From a virus: a stretch of 36,359 nt of DNA. The notes under the pieces were generated by a model. That model ran no database searches. It was not told the DNA's origin and saw only the letters and a list, made by a program, of their open reading frames with translations. Below, one piece after another: positions 12,235 to 20,457 of this stretch (its first letter is position 1; each line of letters begins with the position of its first letter). The position numbers and the translations under genes were made by a program. The DNA is taken from IMG/VR virus record IMGVR_UViG_3300047319_000838, positions 1 through 36,359 of that record, one strand, 5' to 3'.

Positions 12235-12488
12235 TCCGAATCAACTGTTTCCTTTAGATTAACAAGCATATCCATAATGTCACTATTATTTCTAGATTCC
12301 TCCCTAATTGTATTTACAATCTCATGAAATCCTTTATTGTAATTGTATGCCAAATATTCCATTGCGACATCAACAGTAGCAATTAACTTTATAGTGGTTT
12401 TTTCGTTAATTGGCTCTGAATAATCCTGACTTGTTAGTGCATTCTGTAATGCAGATTGTATGATTTCGATGTATTTATTCATCTTCAT
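12231..12488 (-). CDS. Tandem small-gene family, 85 residues
   Basis: MKMNKYIEIIQSALQNALTS then an acidic helical body. The frame opens at 12506, but ATG 12488 has AGGA 5 nt upstream, and ATG 12482 aligns with the start of the paralogues; both are plausible. It overlaps the end of the preceding gene by 14 bp and the next by ATGA. Homologous in its head to the flanking genes at 12786 and 12234. Confidence 0.68.
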   Translation of the reverse strand: MKMNKYIEIIQSALQNALTSQDYSEPINEKTTIKLIATVDVAMEYLAYNYNKGFHEIVNTIREESRNNSDIMDMLVNLKETVDSE

Positions 12489-12786
12489 CTTCTTCCTCCA
12501 TCTCATCCAGATAGAGTTTAGTGGCTAATTTTTTAAGATTGGTAACTTTTCTTTGGTTAACTATTAACCTAGACTTTAATTGTTGCATAGCGATTAAATT
12601 ATAACTCGCTCTCTCCTTCATAGGATCAGAATCTAAGAAATCAATAAAACAAGATAAAATATTATTTGAAAATTCATTTATCTCTACTACCTGGTCTATA
12701 TTTTCAATAGTATTTAATTTTAAATCTTGAACTTCGAATTGAATATCATTTAATAAACCATTCAAGATTTCAATGTATTTATTCAT
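12475..12786 (-). CDS. Tandem small-gene family, 103 residues
   Basis: Starts MNKYIEILNGLLNDIQFEVQ. The centre is helical with a basic segment (KSRLIVNQRKVTNLKKLATK) and the end is very acidic (DEMEEEDEDE). The DNA of that acidic tail doubles as the purine-rich ribosome site for the next gene. It begins inside the preceding stop (TGATG). Unknown function. Confidence 0.7.
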   Translation of the reverse strand: MNKYIEILNGLLNDIQFEVQDLKLNTIENIDQVVEINEFSNNILSCFIDFLDSDPMKERASYNLIAMQQLKSRLIVNQRKVTNLKKLATKLYLDEMEEEDEDE

Positions 12787-13067
12787 CAGTTCACCGCCAC
12801 CGGTCTTTCATTGCTCTCTATCATATCGATAACATCTTTTAAAATCTTCTTGTGCTCGCGTAATCGTTCCATAGCTTCAATATTAGCCGCACTTCCACAA
12901 TCAGAAAATTTACCCAAATATAATAACAATTCATTTATAACTAATAATTCAAGTTTATATAAATGTAATCGAACTGTAATATCTATATCATCTAGCGATT
13001 CGATATTAGGCATATGGGCATCAATCAATTCAATTACCTGAAGACAAGCTGGCATGTACCTATGCAT
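12786..13067 (-). CDS. 93-residue helical protein, first of the five-gene array
   Basis: Starts MHRYMPACLQVIELIDAHMP. Several helices follow, with a basic stretch (AMERLREHKKILKDVIDMIE) near the end. AAGGTG lies 8 nt before the ATG. The head (M-x-x-Y-x-x-x-x-x-x-x-I) is loosely like its downstream neighbours, but the relationship is weak. A candidate promoter lies at 13109-13138. Confidence 0.68.
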   Translation of the reverse strand: MHRYMPACLQVIELIDAHMPNIESLDDIDITVRLHLYKLELLVINELLLYLGKFSDCGSAANIEAMERLREHKKILKDVIDMIESNERPVAVN

Positions 13068-13108
13068 AATTCATTCACCTTACTTTCTGTTAATAACCCC
13101 GAAAATCT

Positions 13109-13138
13109 ATTATACTAATTTTAGGTGACACAAACCAA
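13109..13138 (-). promoter_or_regulatory. Candidate promoter for the five-gene array
   Basis: On the minus strand TTGGTT (13138-13133), 18 bp, exact TATAAT (13114-13109), about 40 bp before the ATG at 13067. The same bases offer TATACT on the plus strand (13111-13116), so the region may be divergently active toward the gene at 13161. Confidence 0.45.
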
Positions 13139-13160
13139 ATCATCGGCAAAGGAGAGCGTA

Positions 13161-13367
13161 ATGGTAATGACTGAATCTGAAATATTATCTGATTTAGAGT
13201 TTGTTGTTGATAGACTGCTAGAGCTTAGAGAGTGGGATTGCTCTAAAAAGCTTGAACGAATTAAAAACTTTATCGTAGAGCAAAGCGAGGAACAGGCACC
13301 AATAACCATTAACCTTGAATATGAGTTTAATTCTTTAAGGCGGAGTCAGGCTGCTTGCCGCGCTTAA
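13161..13367 (+). CDS. 68-residue acidic helical protein on the plus strand, unknown
   Basis: The ATG at 13161 has GGAG 6 nt upstream, so it is preferred over the earlier in-frame start at 13125. It reads MVMTESEILSDLEFVVDRLL and is acidic with a mixed end. Its last 41 bp converge on and overlap the 3' end of the minus-strand membrane protein at 13327. No family is recognised. The opposite-strand frame (13121-13309) has no ribosome site and looks like a shadow. Confidence 0.6.
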   Translation: MVMTESEILSDLEFVVDRLLELREWDCSKKLERIKNFIVEQSEEQAPITINLEYEFNSLRRSQAACRA

Positions 13368-13644
13368 AATCCATTTCATAACTTGGATATCTAAACTCGA
13401 TGATTGCGGTATCAGGAGCTGGAACATCATCGGAAGAGTCATCGAAATCTATTGCGATTCCGGTTTCATGTTCTATTATGCGCTCTGCGTAATTTTCTAT
13501 TATTTGTGCATTCTTGTTTCCTTTGAAGAAATAAGAAGCGCTAAATCCTACACAAAGTGAGGTAATCAAAATAACAAAAAATATTATAAGATGATTACCT
13601 GGCGAAATAAGTTCTCTAAGAATTTTAGAGATAATTTTTACCAT
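13327..13644 (-). CDS. Single-span membrane protein of the lysis cassette
   Basis: 105 residues: basic N-terminus, one membrane segment HLIIFFVILITSLCVGFSAS (about 18-37), then a soluble acidic part with IENYAERIIEHETGIAIDFD. That kind of segment recurs in small phage membrane proteins near endolysins. It starts 7 bp inside the end of the endolysin gene. It may be a holin or the inner-membrane half of a spanin; one membrane span and a periplasmic-looking tail slightly favour a spanin or pinholin-like role, but neither is proven. Confidence 0.6.
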   Translation of the reverse strand: MVKIISKILRELISPGNHLIIFFVILITSLCVGFSASYFFKGNKNAQIIENYAERIIEHETGIAIDFDDSSDDVPAPDTAIIEFRYPSYEMDFKRGKQPDSALKN

Positions 13645-14111
13645 ATATGAGCAGCATATTTATTGTAGTTTTTTATATATTCCTCTGGAGTAGCTTTTCC
13701 CATAATAGTATTATAATATTTTTTATAATAGGCGGCCTGCCCTGGCAAATCTTCAGGAATTTCAGCTGGAAATCTATGATAATGTAATCTACAAACAAGG
13801 CACATTAACTTCATGTTCCATACAAGAGAATTAAATTCAGGGACAAGCTCAACCCCCAAAACCGCAAGAAACCTATGTTTCATATTGATATCGTACATAA
13901 ACGAATCCGTTATGATATTTCTGTAGGTATTATATTCACATTGGAAAAAACCCAAAGCGGGTCCGTTATTCTCTTGATGAATGAATTTAAACTGACTCTC
14001 TTGACATCCCGTTCCAATAATAAGCTGACATGCCTCTTTAGTATACATGCCAATTGCATTTAAAGTAGGAACAAGAATTAAATCATTAAACTGCTTAATA
14101 TCGATAGACAT
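13638..14111 (-). CDS. Endolysin, lysozyme-like muramidase
   Basis: 157 residues. IIGTGCQESQFKFIHQENNG followed by PALGFFQCEYNTYRNI (about 31-66) matches the lysozyme-fold arrangement where the glutamate in QES (E38) is catalytic and GPALGFFQ forms the substrate cleft, as in many podovirus endolysins. There is no signal peptide, so export would need a holin; the membrane protein overlapping its 3' end is the candidate. The Shine-Dalgarno is weak. It cleaves host peptidoglycan at the end of infection, by family knowledge. Confidence 0.8.
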   Translation of the reverse strand: MSIDIKQFNDLILVPTLNAIGMYTKEACQLIIGTGCQESQFKFIHQENNGPALGFFQCEYNTYRNIITDSFMYDINMKHRFLAVLGVELVPEFNSLVWNMKLMCLVCRLHYHRFPAEIPEDLPGQAAYYKKYYNTIMGKATPEEYIKNYNKYAAHIW

Positions 14112-14117
14112 AAGAAA

Positions 14118-14327
14118 TTATGATGCTATTTCTTCTACAACATTAATAACATCTCCGGCAATTCCAGAAATATTTTTGTCCTTAACATCTTGCTCAAACT
14201 TTTCCATTTGCTCAAGAATATACTTAGCTTCATTAAGTCTTCCAACTAATGCGTTATGTTGGGCCAATGAATTCTCGATAGCTTTCGCTATTTCTTCAAT
14301 TCTGGCAATTACTGCTTGTTTATCCAT
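14118..14327 (-). CDS. 69-residue coiled-coil protein beside the endolysin
   Basis: Starts MDKQAVIARIEEIAKAIENS, with leucine/isoleucine heptads through LNEAKYILEQMEKFEQ, and a small alanine/glycine-rich end. There is no membrane segment. It lies 6 bp upstream of the endolysin and after the fibre-region hairpin. It may be a lysis regulator or a small virion component; no family evidence. Confidence 0.65.
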   Translation of the reverse strand: MDKQAVIARIEEIAKAIENSLAQHNALVGRLNEAKYILEQMEKFEQDVKDKNISGIAGDVINVVEEIAS

Positions 14328-14349
14328 GTGTACTCCAATAATGAATTAA

Positions 14350-14367
14350 GGGGGAAATCAATCCCCC
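14350..14367 (-). terminator. Hairpin after the last fibre gene
   Basis: GGGGG (14350-14354) and CCCCC (14363-14367) around an 8-nt loop, about 17 nt past the fibre stop at 14384; TTAATT follows on the minus strand. Probably a partial terminator between fibre and lysis genes. Confidence 0.5.
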
Positions 14368-14383
14368 CGAGCTCGAGTTAAGA

Positions 14384-15697
14384 TTATACCATAGGAACAA
14401 TCATGTAGTTAACAGCCCATCTGATTGAACTTGTGCCACCATTAGCTGTAAATGCACCTGTTGCATTGGACAGGAACACGCCTAAGTTAGTAGTTGTAGA
14501 CGATGCTGTGGTTGCAATATTAGCGCCATTAGCTAAGGTAGTCCATTGATTTACCGCCGCGGTTGTCGCAAATGTCGCAGCTACTGTCAAAGTTCCACCA
14601 TTAGCAATAGTATTTACACCAGCACCGTGCACGGTATTTCCATATTGGAATATGATTGCACCACCATTTGCTGGAGCCGCTGTAGCAAATACAATTTCAA
14701 GGTAAGCGCTTAATACAAGAATTCCAAAACCTGCGCCTGGCGTAGGAATCAATTGTACTGGAGTTGCATACATCCCTTGGAAATTAACATCAGTAATTGT
14801 TCCAGAGGCATTCAATTGAAGTCCAGCAACCGATACTCCAGAATCTACAATTTGACCTGCAACTCCGGAAGCCTTAATGAAGTTATTAGCCACTGTAGCG
14901 CCAGTCGTCACAGCTATATTTGATGTAGCTGCACCTGCATCTGGAAGGGAATATACCGTGCTTTGTCCAATATTTGCATTGCTAAGAGTTGCAGTAAAAT
15001 TACCTGCAATATTAAGAGGTATAATTGAAAAGCTACCATTAGCTGCAGTAATTGGGAATATGGTCAATGATGATGCATGTCCGGATGAACCCAGAGTTAG
15101 AGTACCAACCGTTAATGCTAAGTTTCCAGTAGCGATTGTCTGAGTTCCACCACTGTTGGTTAGCAAGAAACTAGAGCTAGCCCCACCATCTGGAATAGTG
15201 TATGTGCGCGCAGCAGCTTGAGAAGCATTTGTGATAGTTGTGACGGTATCGCCAGCGCTATTAGCGCCAACAACTTGAAGTGACCCCCTAGCGGCAGTGG
15301 CGGGAAATGAAATTAAAGCGCCAGCAGTACCACTTAATCCAGCCTGAATATTTCCACCATTGATAGCTGTAGCTGCATTTTCGCTAATGGTTCCAATGGT
15401 ATTCGTAAAGGTCGCAATATGATTAGCTATCGTTGGCAGAATTACACTACTAGAATTAGCTGGTGACACCAAACTATGATTTGTTCCAACCAAAGAACAC
15501 TGTAGCCACAATGGACCCGTAGATGATAAGACAAGCGCCATAGCACCGTTAGTAAATTCCATACCATCTTCAACAGATTTGTTTAAGTAACCTGCAGCGG
15601 TAATAGTTGCGAATGTATCATTAGTATCAATATAAATTAGTTTTGGAATAATACCTTCAAAACCGGTTACTTCAGTGGTCCATGATAAAACAGCCAT
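14384..15697 (-). CDS. Tail fibre protein with shared attachment domain, 437 residues
   Basis: Residues about 12-60 (FEGIIPKLIYIDTNDT, then AGYLNKSVEDGMEF and GPLWLQ) align with the N-terminus of the fibre at 18431-20455 (AGILPTMVFINTDDT, TGYLSSWVQDGLVAL, GPSWYN), suggesting a common virion-attachment domain. The middle is rich in T/S/A/G with repeats of the TIT(N/A)(A)xxAARTYTIPDGGASS type, typical of trimeric fibre shafts. The C-terminal 110 residues (from about GFGILVLSAYLEIV) are distinct and likely form the receptor-binding tip. AGGAG precedes the ATG. Virion location is inferred. Confidence 0.75.
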   Translation of the reverse strand: MAVLSWTTEVTGFEGIIPKLIYIDTNDTFATITAAGYLNKSVEDGMEFTNGAMALVLSSTGPLWLQCSLVGTNHSLVSPANSSSVILPTIANHIATFTNTIGTISENAATAINGGNIQAGLSGTAGALISFPATAARGSLQVVGANSAGDTVTTITNASQAAARTYTIPDGGASSSFLLTNSGGTQTIATGNLALTVGTLTLGSSGHASSLTIFPITAANGSFSIIPLNIAGNFTATLSNANIGQSTVYSLPDAGAATSNIAVTTGATVANNFIKASGVAGQIVDSGVSVAGLQLNASGTITDVNFQGMYATPVQLIPTPGAGFGILVLSAYLEIVFATAAPANGGAIIFQYGNTVHGAGVNTIANGGTLTVAATFATTAAVNQWTTLANGANIATTASSTTTNLGVFLSNATGAFTANGGTSSIRWAVNYMIVPMV

Positions 15698-15721
15698 TTT
15701 CTATTCTCCTAAATTAAATCC

Positions 15722-15802
15722 TTAAAGTTGGTAACCCTTTTTTTCCTTTGTTTCCTTTTTCTTCATATCCTTTTTTTTGTCTCTCATTCTTTGTTCCTTC
15801 AT
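15722..15802 (-). CDS. 26-residue lysine-rich peptide
   Basis: Reads [20 protein letters not shown] and ends KKGYQL. Its ATG overlaps the preceding stop as ATGA; there is no independent strong ribosome site other than the purine-rich end of the upstream gene. It is very basic. It could be a real coupled peptide or an accidental frame after a lysine-rich gene end. Confidence 0.4.
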   Translation of the reverse strand: MKEQRMRDKKKDMKKKETKEKKGYQL

Positions 15803-15948
15803 TTCTTTTTCCCCTTTGGTTTACGTTTAGATTTACCTGCTTCAGACATTGAAATTGCTATTGCTTGTTTTTCAGGATATCCCGAATTTCGCAGTTCTGC
15901 TATATTGGATGAAATTGCTTTTTTAGATTTACCTTTAACTAATGGCAT
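15799..15948 (-). CDS. 49-residue basic conserved phage protein
   Basis: Starts [20 protein letters not shown], then [20 protein letters not shown] and a lysine-rich tail. The [13 protein letters not shown]...KQAIAIA pattern is a familiar small protein in many podovirus and siphovirus genomes, of unknown function. The ATG follows directly on the preceding stop (TAAATG). It resembles its upstream neighbour (VKG...KQKAAIAIA), suggesting duplication. Confidence 0.75.
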   Translation of the reverse strand: MPLVKGKSKKAISSNIAELRNSGYPEKQAIAISMSEAGKSKRKPKGKKK

Positions 15949-16095
15949 TTACTTCCCCTTCTTCTTACGATTATTTGTACCCGAATTTTTAACAGCAATT
16001 GCTATTGCAGCTTTTTGTTTATCTCCAGAACCGCCTTTAACATTCTTGGAAAATCCTTTCTTGGTATTTTTCTTAGCACCTTTCACTAAAGTCAT
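15949..16095 (-). CDS. 48-residue basic protein related to the next gene
   Basis: Starts MTLVKGAKKNTKKGFSKNVK, then GGSGDKQKAAIAIAVKNSGT and a basic tail. It shares the LVKG...K...KQ.AIAIA framework with the protein at 15799-15948. The ATG overlaps the muramidase stop as ATGA. Small, basic and likely nucleic-acid or membrane binding; function unknown. Confidence 0.72.
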   Translation of the reverse strand: MTLVKGAKKNTKKGFSKNVKGGSGDKQKAAIAIAVKNSGTNNRKKKGK

Positions 16096-16820
16096 TTTGC
16101 ACCCCTTCCTAGATTATAGTACTCTCTTGCTCCCGTTCCATATGCATCACGTGGATTAGCGCCGCTAAACATCTTTTTAACTCCACCTGGACCTGCCAGA
16201 TGCGCTGCAGCAAGCATTCCATTAATAGCTTGTTGAGGTGTATTTGGATTAATCATACCCATTTTTTCTAATGTTTTTTTATTGGAAGCCATCAATCTGC
16301 GCATAGCCTCATCCTGGATAGCGGGGTTGGACATGTACTGTTTAAGGCCTCCGGGTATTGTCCAATTGTCAGGATTGCTTAAGGCTTTGTTTCCTTGCCT
16401 TCCAGTACCCTTCTTAAGATACCCTACCGTTTCAAGAGCTGGCGCCCCGAATTGATAGGCACCTGAATATCCAAGGCTATTTTTAGCGCCATAGTTTCCA
16501 CCGGACTCACGCTGACGTAATTTTGACATTAAGTCGCCAGTATCTTGTCCCTCAAATCCTGACATGGAATTCGGGAAAAGAGATGGTCTACGTTCTCTAG
16601 CTAACATTTGTTCTTGGCTTCCAAATGGCGCATAAGGCTCGTTTCCTTGCTCACCTTCTTGTGCCAATAGATATTGTAGATAATCTTCAGGAACTTGTTG
16701 TTGCGTATCCTGTATGCCTTGTTGATTTTTTTTCATGGAAAGCAAAGCCATTACCAATGGAGATAGTTGGTTTTTCGGGTCTTGATATTGTGGTTCCATG
16801 AAATTTATTGCTTTGAACAT
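16092..16820 (-). CDS. Virion-type muramidase/lytic transglycosylase
   Basis: 242 residues from ATG 16820, chosen because GGAGAG lies 5-8 nt upstream and the junction with the previous stop is TAATG; the frame opens earlier at 16853. The first 90 residues are Q/E-rich and probably disordered. The catalytic domain shows LMSKLRQRESGGNYGAK (E105) then GYSGAYQFGAPALETVGY (about 117-134), the ESGG...GAYQFG layout of lysozyme-like transglycosylases. It likely opens peptidoglycan at entry, since it lies among fibre genes rather than with the endolysin. Whether it is packaged in the virion is inferred. Confidence 0.82.
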   Translation of the reverse strand: MFKAINFMEPQYQDPKNQLSPLVMALLSMKKNQQGIQDTQQQVPEDYLQYLLAQEGEQGNEPYAPFGSQEQMLARERRPSLFPNSMSGFEGQDTGDLMSKLRQRESGGNYGAKNSLGYSGAYQFGAPALETVGYLKKGTGRQGNKALSNPDNWTIPGGLKQYMSNPAIQDEAMRRLMASNKKTLEKMGMINPNTPQQAINGMLAAAHLAGPGGVKKMFSGANPRDAYGTGAREYYNLGRGAK

Positions 16821-18421
16821 TATCGGACTCTCCGGGCATATATTCCGCCACATGCTTTATTTACGCCCGCAACAAATACTGCGTGTGCAGATAGATAATA
16901 TATAGTTGTTGAAGATATTGAAGCCCTTACAAAGGGTGCATTCATTCCACAATTTTGATAAGCTACATTATCATTCATCTCTGAAAAAAGAGATACGTTT
17001 GGTCTGGTTGCGCTTGTAGAGGAAATCCAAGCAGAAGGATCAAGCATATTTAGTCCATTGGAAAACAAAGCTACATTTCCCTGAATATCCCAATCTCCTG
17101 CTGTTAATGTAATAGATGTTACATCAGCATCTACTCCTGATGATAGGGTAATTCCACTGGCAGATGCAATTACACTTGAAATAAGTTCACCAACATAACC
17201 AGCAGCAGCATTTCCACCTGCTGTTGTTCCTTGAATGGAGCACCCAGAGTTTCCTTTACCGTTTAATGTCAATAAAACATTAGTGTCAGTACCAGTAGCT
17301 GCTATAGTTGGCGTATTTGTTGCTGAATTATTGGTAATGTTAATATAATTAACGGCCGATGCTGTAACGGTAAATAGCAACAAACTATTTCCGTTATTAT
17401 CCTGTATTCCTTTTGTTGTATTGAAGGGGATATTATTAGCAGCACCCACGGAAAGCTGGGAACTAGCAACAGCCAGACCTTGCCCAAAAGTTGTGGCTAT
17501 CGATGGAACACCTGCTCCACTCGTAACCAAAATACCATTATTTCCAGAAGTCAGACCACTTACGGAAGTTCCGCTTGTCGCATAATAGGCTAATTGGTTT
17601 GCTGTTCCGCTATTTACCGTTCCTGAACCACCAGCCGCAACCCAAGTTCCATCACCTCTCCAAAATGTAGAAGAAGAGGCACCAGTGCCTGAATTTAAAC
17701 TATTGACGCTAACCTGTACTGCTGAAGGTAGAGTTGTGGTTAATGAAGGAACTCCACCAGCGCTCGTAGCTAATACAGAGTTATTAGCAGTAGCCAATCC
17801 AACAATAACATTGTTACTACTAGAATAAAGCAATTGGTTTATTGTAGTAGTGGCGGGATATGTAGCAGTACTCCAAGCTGGTGCAGTATTAGAACCGCTA
17901 AGTAAAGCCTGATTAGCAGTTGCGGTACCAGCAAGAATAGCGCCGGCAGAAGCCGTGCTATAGAATATTCCACCGTTTGATGCGGTCAAATTAGCATTCG
18001 TACCACCATACGTAAGCCCGATAACTGACCCATTCCAAGTTCCACTAGTGATTGTACCGACGCTAGTAATATTTCCTTGAACTGCAGTAGGCAAGGTTTG
18101 GCTTAAGCTTGGAATGCCTCCGGCTGACGTAATTAATACAGACGAGTTAGCTGTAGCGAGCCCTACGACATTATTTGCAGCAGATGAATATAGTATCTGA
18201 TTAATAGTTGTTGTAGATGGATATACAGCCGTAGTCCAAGTAGGTAAAGAAGCAGCGCCTTGTGAGGTTAAAATAGTACCAGTAGCCCCTAGGCTTGCCA
18301 AAGTCTGTATGGGATTAATAACGGTTGTGCCGGCACAAAGTAGCCCATATGCAGTAGTCCAAGTTTTTACTTGAGTACCGCCTTCAATGACTGGAACTGG
18401 AGATATGCGTTTGTATGACAT
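16820..18421 (-). CDS. Tail fibre protein with long repeated shaft, 533 residues
   Basis: Starts MSYKRISPVPVIEGGTQVKT. A shaft of T/S/A/G-rich repeats follows, including two copies of a unit PxWxTAxYPxTTTINQxLYSS...VVGLATAN...GGxPSLxxTLP at about 55-115 and 165-230. The same unit occurs in the fibre at 18431-20455. The C-terminal region after about residue 400 (GYVGELISSVIASASGITLS, LTAGDWDIQGNVALFS) resembles tips of other phage fibres. AGGG precedes the ATG; the stop overlaps the muramidase start. Probably a second receptor-binding fibre or an extension of the first. Confidence 0.75.
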   Translation of the reverse strand: MSYKRISPVPVIEGGTQVKTWTTAYGLLCAGTTVINPIQTLASLGATGTILTSQGAASLPTWTTAVYPSTTTINQILYSSAANNVVGLATANSSVLITSAGGIPSLSQTLPTAVQGNITSVGTITSGTWNGSVIGLTYGGTNANLTASNGGIFYSTASAGAILAGTATANQALLSGSNTAPAWSTATYPATTTINQLLYSSSNNVIVGLATANNSVLATSAGGVPSLTTTLPSAVQVSVNSLNSGTGASSSTFWRGDGTWVAAGGSGTVNSGTANQLAYYATSGTSVSGLTSGNNGILVTSGAGVPSIATTFGQGLAVASSQLSVGAANNIPFNTTKGIQDNNGNSLLLFTVTASAVNYINITNNSATNTPTIAATGTDTNVLLTLNGKGNSGCSIQGTTAGGNAAAGYVGELISSVIASASGITLSSGVDADVTSITLTAGDWDIQGNVALFSNGLNMLDPSAWISSTSATRPNVSLFSEMNDNVAYQNCGMNAPFVRASISSTTIYYLSAHAVFVAGVNKACGGIYARRVR

Positions 18422-18430
18422 TATTTTTCC

Positions 18431-20455
18431 CTACCAAATTTCATAACTAGTTCCATTAAATACGATATTTGCCGCTTCGTACGCTGTGTTCATGACAAAC
18501 GTAGTTGCCCCATCAATCGTTACAGCACCACCTACAGTCGTAATAGTAATATTACTTGTTGCTGCTAATCCGACTTTGTCTTTAATAACAAATGTTCTAC
18601 CAGTTGTGGGGGCATTGGGCAATAAAACACTTATTACACCGGCAGTCACATCACAAGAAATATAATAATCAGTAGCTATTGCTGTGTAGGGCGTTGATGC
18701 ATTTGTAATGCCTGTATAAGACACAACATCTGAGCCAGAAAGAGCGGAAATAGTTATTGTATTATTTCCATTTACTATAGTAACGTTCGGTCCTGCAATA
18801 AGAGCTGCAGCAGCTGGAACACCTACGGAACTTCCTATAACAATTTGACCATCCGTCATTCCAGATGTCACTCCAATAGCACTTACGCCATTTCCATAGA
18901 GCATTCCTCGTGATGTAAAGCTTATAGCTCCGGTTCCACCGATAGGTACTGTCACAGGGGTAAATCCTGCAACTAAACTGCCTGCAGAAAGAGCACCTAC
19001 ACTTGTGATGTTCAATTGAACGGCAGAAGGTAATGTTTGGCTTATTGATGGAATTCCAGCAACATCCGTAACCAACGTCGCATTAACAGCTGTAGCAATT
19101 TGTCCTACAACATTAGTGCCACTTGAATACAAAATATCATATTGAGTAGTTGTTGCAGGCCAAATGGCAGTAGACCATGCGGGAGTAGCGGAAGCACCTG
19201 ATTGCAACATTTGTCTAGCTGTTGCAGTTCCAGCGAGTATTTGCATCTGTGTAGCATTTGACCATACTATTCCGCCATTAGATGCCGCTGCAGAAAGATT
19301 GGCACTTGTGCCACCAAATTGAAGAGAAATTACTGAAGCATCCCATGTTCCCGTGGTGATAACGCCCAAAGTGGTGATACTGGCCTGCCCAACGTACAGA
19401 GGGTCAATATCGATTACAGGGTTCATTCCGCCAGTACTGGTTATACGTCCTGCAGTTCCAGTTACGCTTTGTACGCCTAAAGTTCCAAACTGAGACCAAA
19501 CAACTGGGTCTGTACCTACAACCGTAACGGTAGCAGTTTCAATCCAAGCGCTATTAGCATTAACTGTTCCATTGTTAACGATAATGAAAGAACCTGGAAC
19601 CATTTTCGCTGGAGTATCAAAATCAGTAGAGCGAGTTAAAACCCAATTAGAAGCACCAGTTCCAACAGTAGTTAAGTCATATATACCGTTCTCAGCTGGT
19701 GAAGACTGGTTTTTAATTAAGATTCTAGAATTTATTGGAGGTGAAGTTCCATCAATAGAAAAAGCAGCTTGAACTCCGGCATTTGTTAATGTTGCGCCAA
19801 CTCCGGCAACACCATTATTGTATGTAGAATTAAGTGTACCTGTTGAGCCCGCATAAGCTGGAGATTTAAACGTAAACCCAGATGCAATACTATCAACATA
19901 TTGCTTAGTTGCCGCTTGTAATGGCAAGGTTGGGTTAGTGTTTAAAATCAAATTTCCGGTCATTGTTCCGCCAGCAATTGGCAGTGCGCCTAAATTCGTT
20001 AATGCATTTGGCGCTGTTGTTGCACCTGTACCGCCATGCAAGATTGCAACAGTTGTTCCAGACCATGTTCCAGTAGTCACTACTCCAAGAGTGGTGATGG
20101 ATGTCTGGCCGGGATACGTAGGAGAAATTGAAATCGTATATTGATTGGGAAGAGTTAGTGTCGCAACAATCTCATTAGGTGTTCCAAGAATTGAAGTAAC
20201 AGTTCCCGGAGAACTTAAGGTCAAAGAATAGAATTCATTTTGAATAACAATATTATACCAACTCGGACCTTTATCTGACGTATTTACTAATGCCAACTGA
20301 TAACTTGATAGGGCTACAAGCCCATCTTGTACCCAGCTACTTAGATATCCAGTCACTAATACTTGAGCTTGAGTATCATCCGTATTAATGAAAACCATGG
20401 TAGGCAATATTCCTGCCTGACCGATTGGATTAGTAAATATCGATTTAATTGGCAT
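18431..20455 (-). CDS. Large tail fibre protein, 674 residues
   Basis: ATG 20455 has AGGA 6 nt upstream (GTG one codon earlier is possible). Residues about 8-50 form the attachment-like domain shared with the fibre at 14384-15697. ALPIAGGTMTGNLILNTNPT then ATKQYVD at about 150-185 is a common fibre signature. A middle segment (GSTGTLNSTYNNGVAGVGAT, AENGIYDL, WVLTRSTDFDTP) resembles fibre modules of tailed phages. The repeated GTWDASVISLQFGGTSANLS block is shared with the 533-residue fibre. The end (SYTGITNASTPYTAIATDYY and on to FNGTSYEIW) is the probable tip. Expected trimeric, outside the virion. Confidence 0.78.
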   Translation of the reverse strand: MPIKSIFTNPIGQAGILPTMVFINTDDTQAQVLVTGYLSSWVQDGLVALSSYQLALVNTSDKGPSWYNIVIQNEFYSLTLSSPGTVTSILGTPNEIVATLTLPNQYTISISPTYPGQTSITTLGVVTTGTWSGTTVAILHGGTGATTAPNALTNLGALPIAGGTMTGNLILNTNPTLPLQAATKQYVDSIASGFTFKSPAYAGSTGTLNSTYNNGVAGVGATLTNAGVQAAFSIDGTSPPINSRILIKNQSSPAENGIYDLTTVGTGASNWVLTRSTDFDTPAKMVPGSFIIVNNGTVNANSAWIETATVTVVGTDPVVWSQFGTLGVQSVTGTAGRITSTGGMNPVIDIDPLYVGQASITTLGVITTGTWDASVISLQFGGTSANLSAAASNGGIVWSNATQMQILAGTATARQMLQSGASATPAWSTAIWPATTTQYDILYSSGTNVVGQIATAVNATLVTDVAGIPSISQTLPSAVQLNITSVGALSAGSLVAGFTPVTVPIGGTGAISFTSRGMLYGNGVSAIGVTSGMTDGQIVIGSSVGVPAAAALIAGPNVTIVNGNNTITISALSGSDVVSYTGITNASTPYTAIATDYYISCDVTAGVISVLLPNAPTTGRTFVIKDKVGLAATSNITITTVGGAVTIDGATTFVMNTAYEAANIVFNGTSYEIW

Positions 20456-20457
20456 CA

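Noticed and set aside
14877-15143. Plus-strand ORFs across the fibre and virion genes (also near 19572, 20555, 21400, 24453, 26127 and 32386)
   Set aside because: All lie inside strong minus-strand genes, lack ribosome sites and have compositions that mirror the alanine/threonine-rich coding strand.
15728-16159. 143-codon plus-strand ORF rich in F and L
   Set aside because: It is the complement of three lysine-rich minus-strand mini-genes with coupled starts; poly-K codons read as F/L on the other strand.
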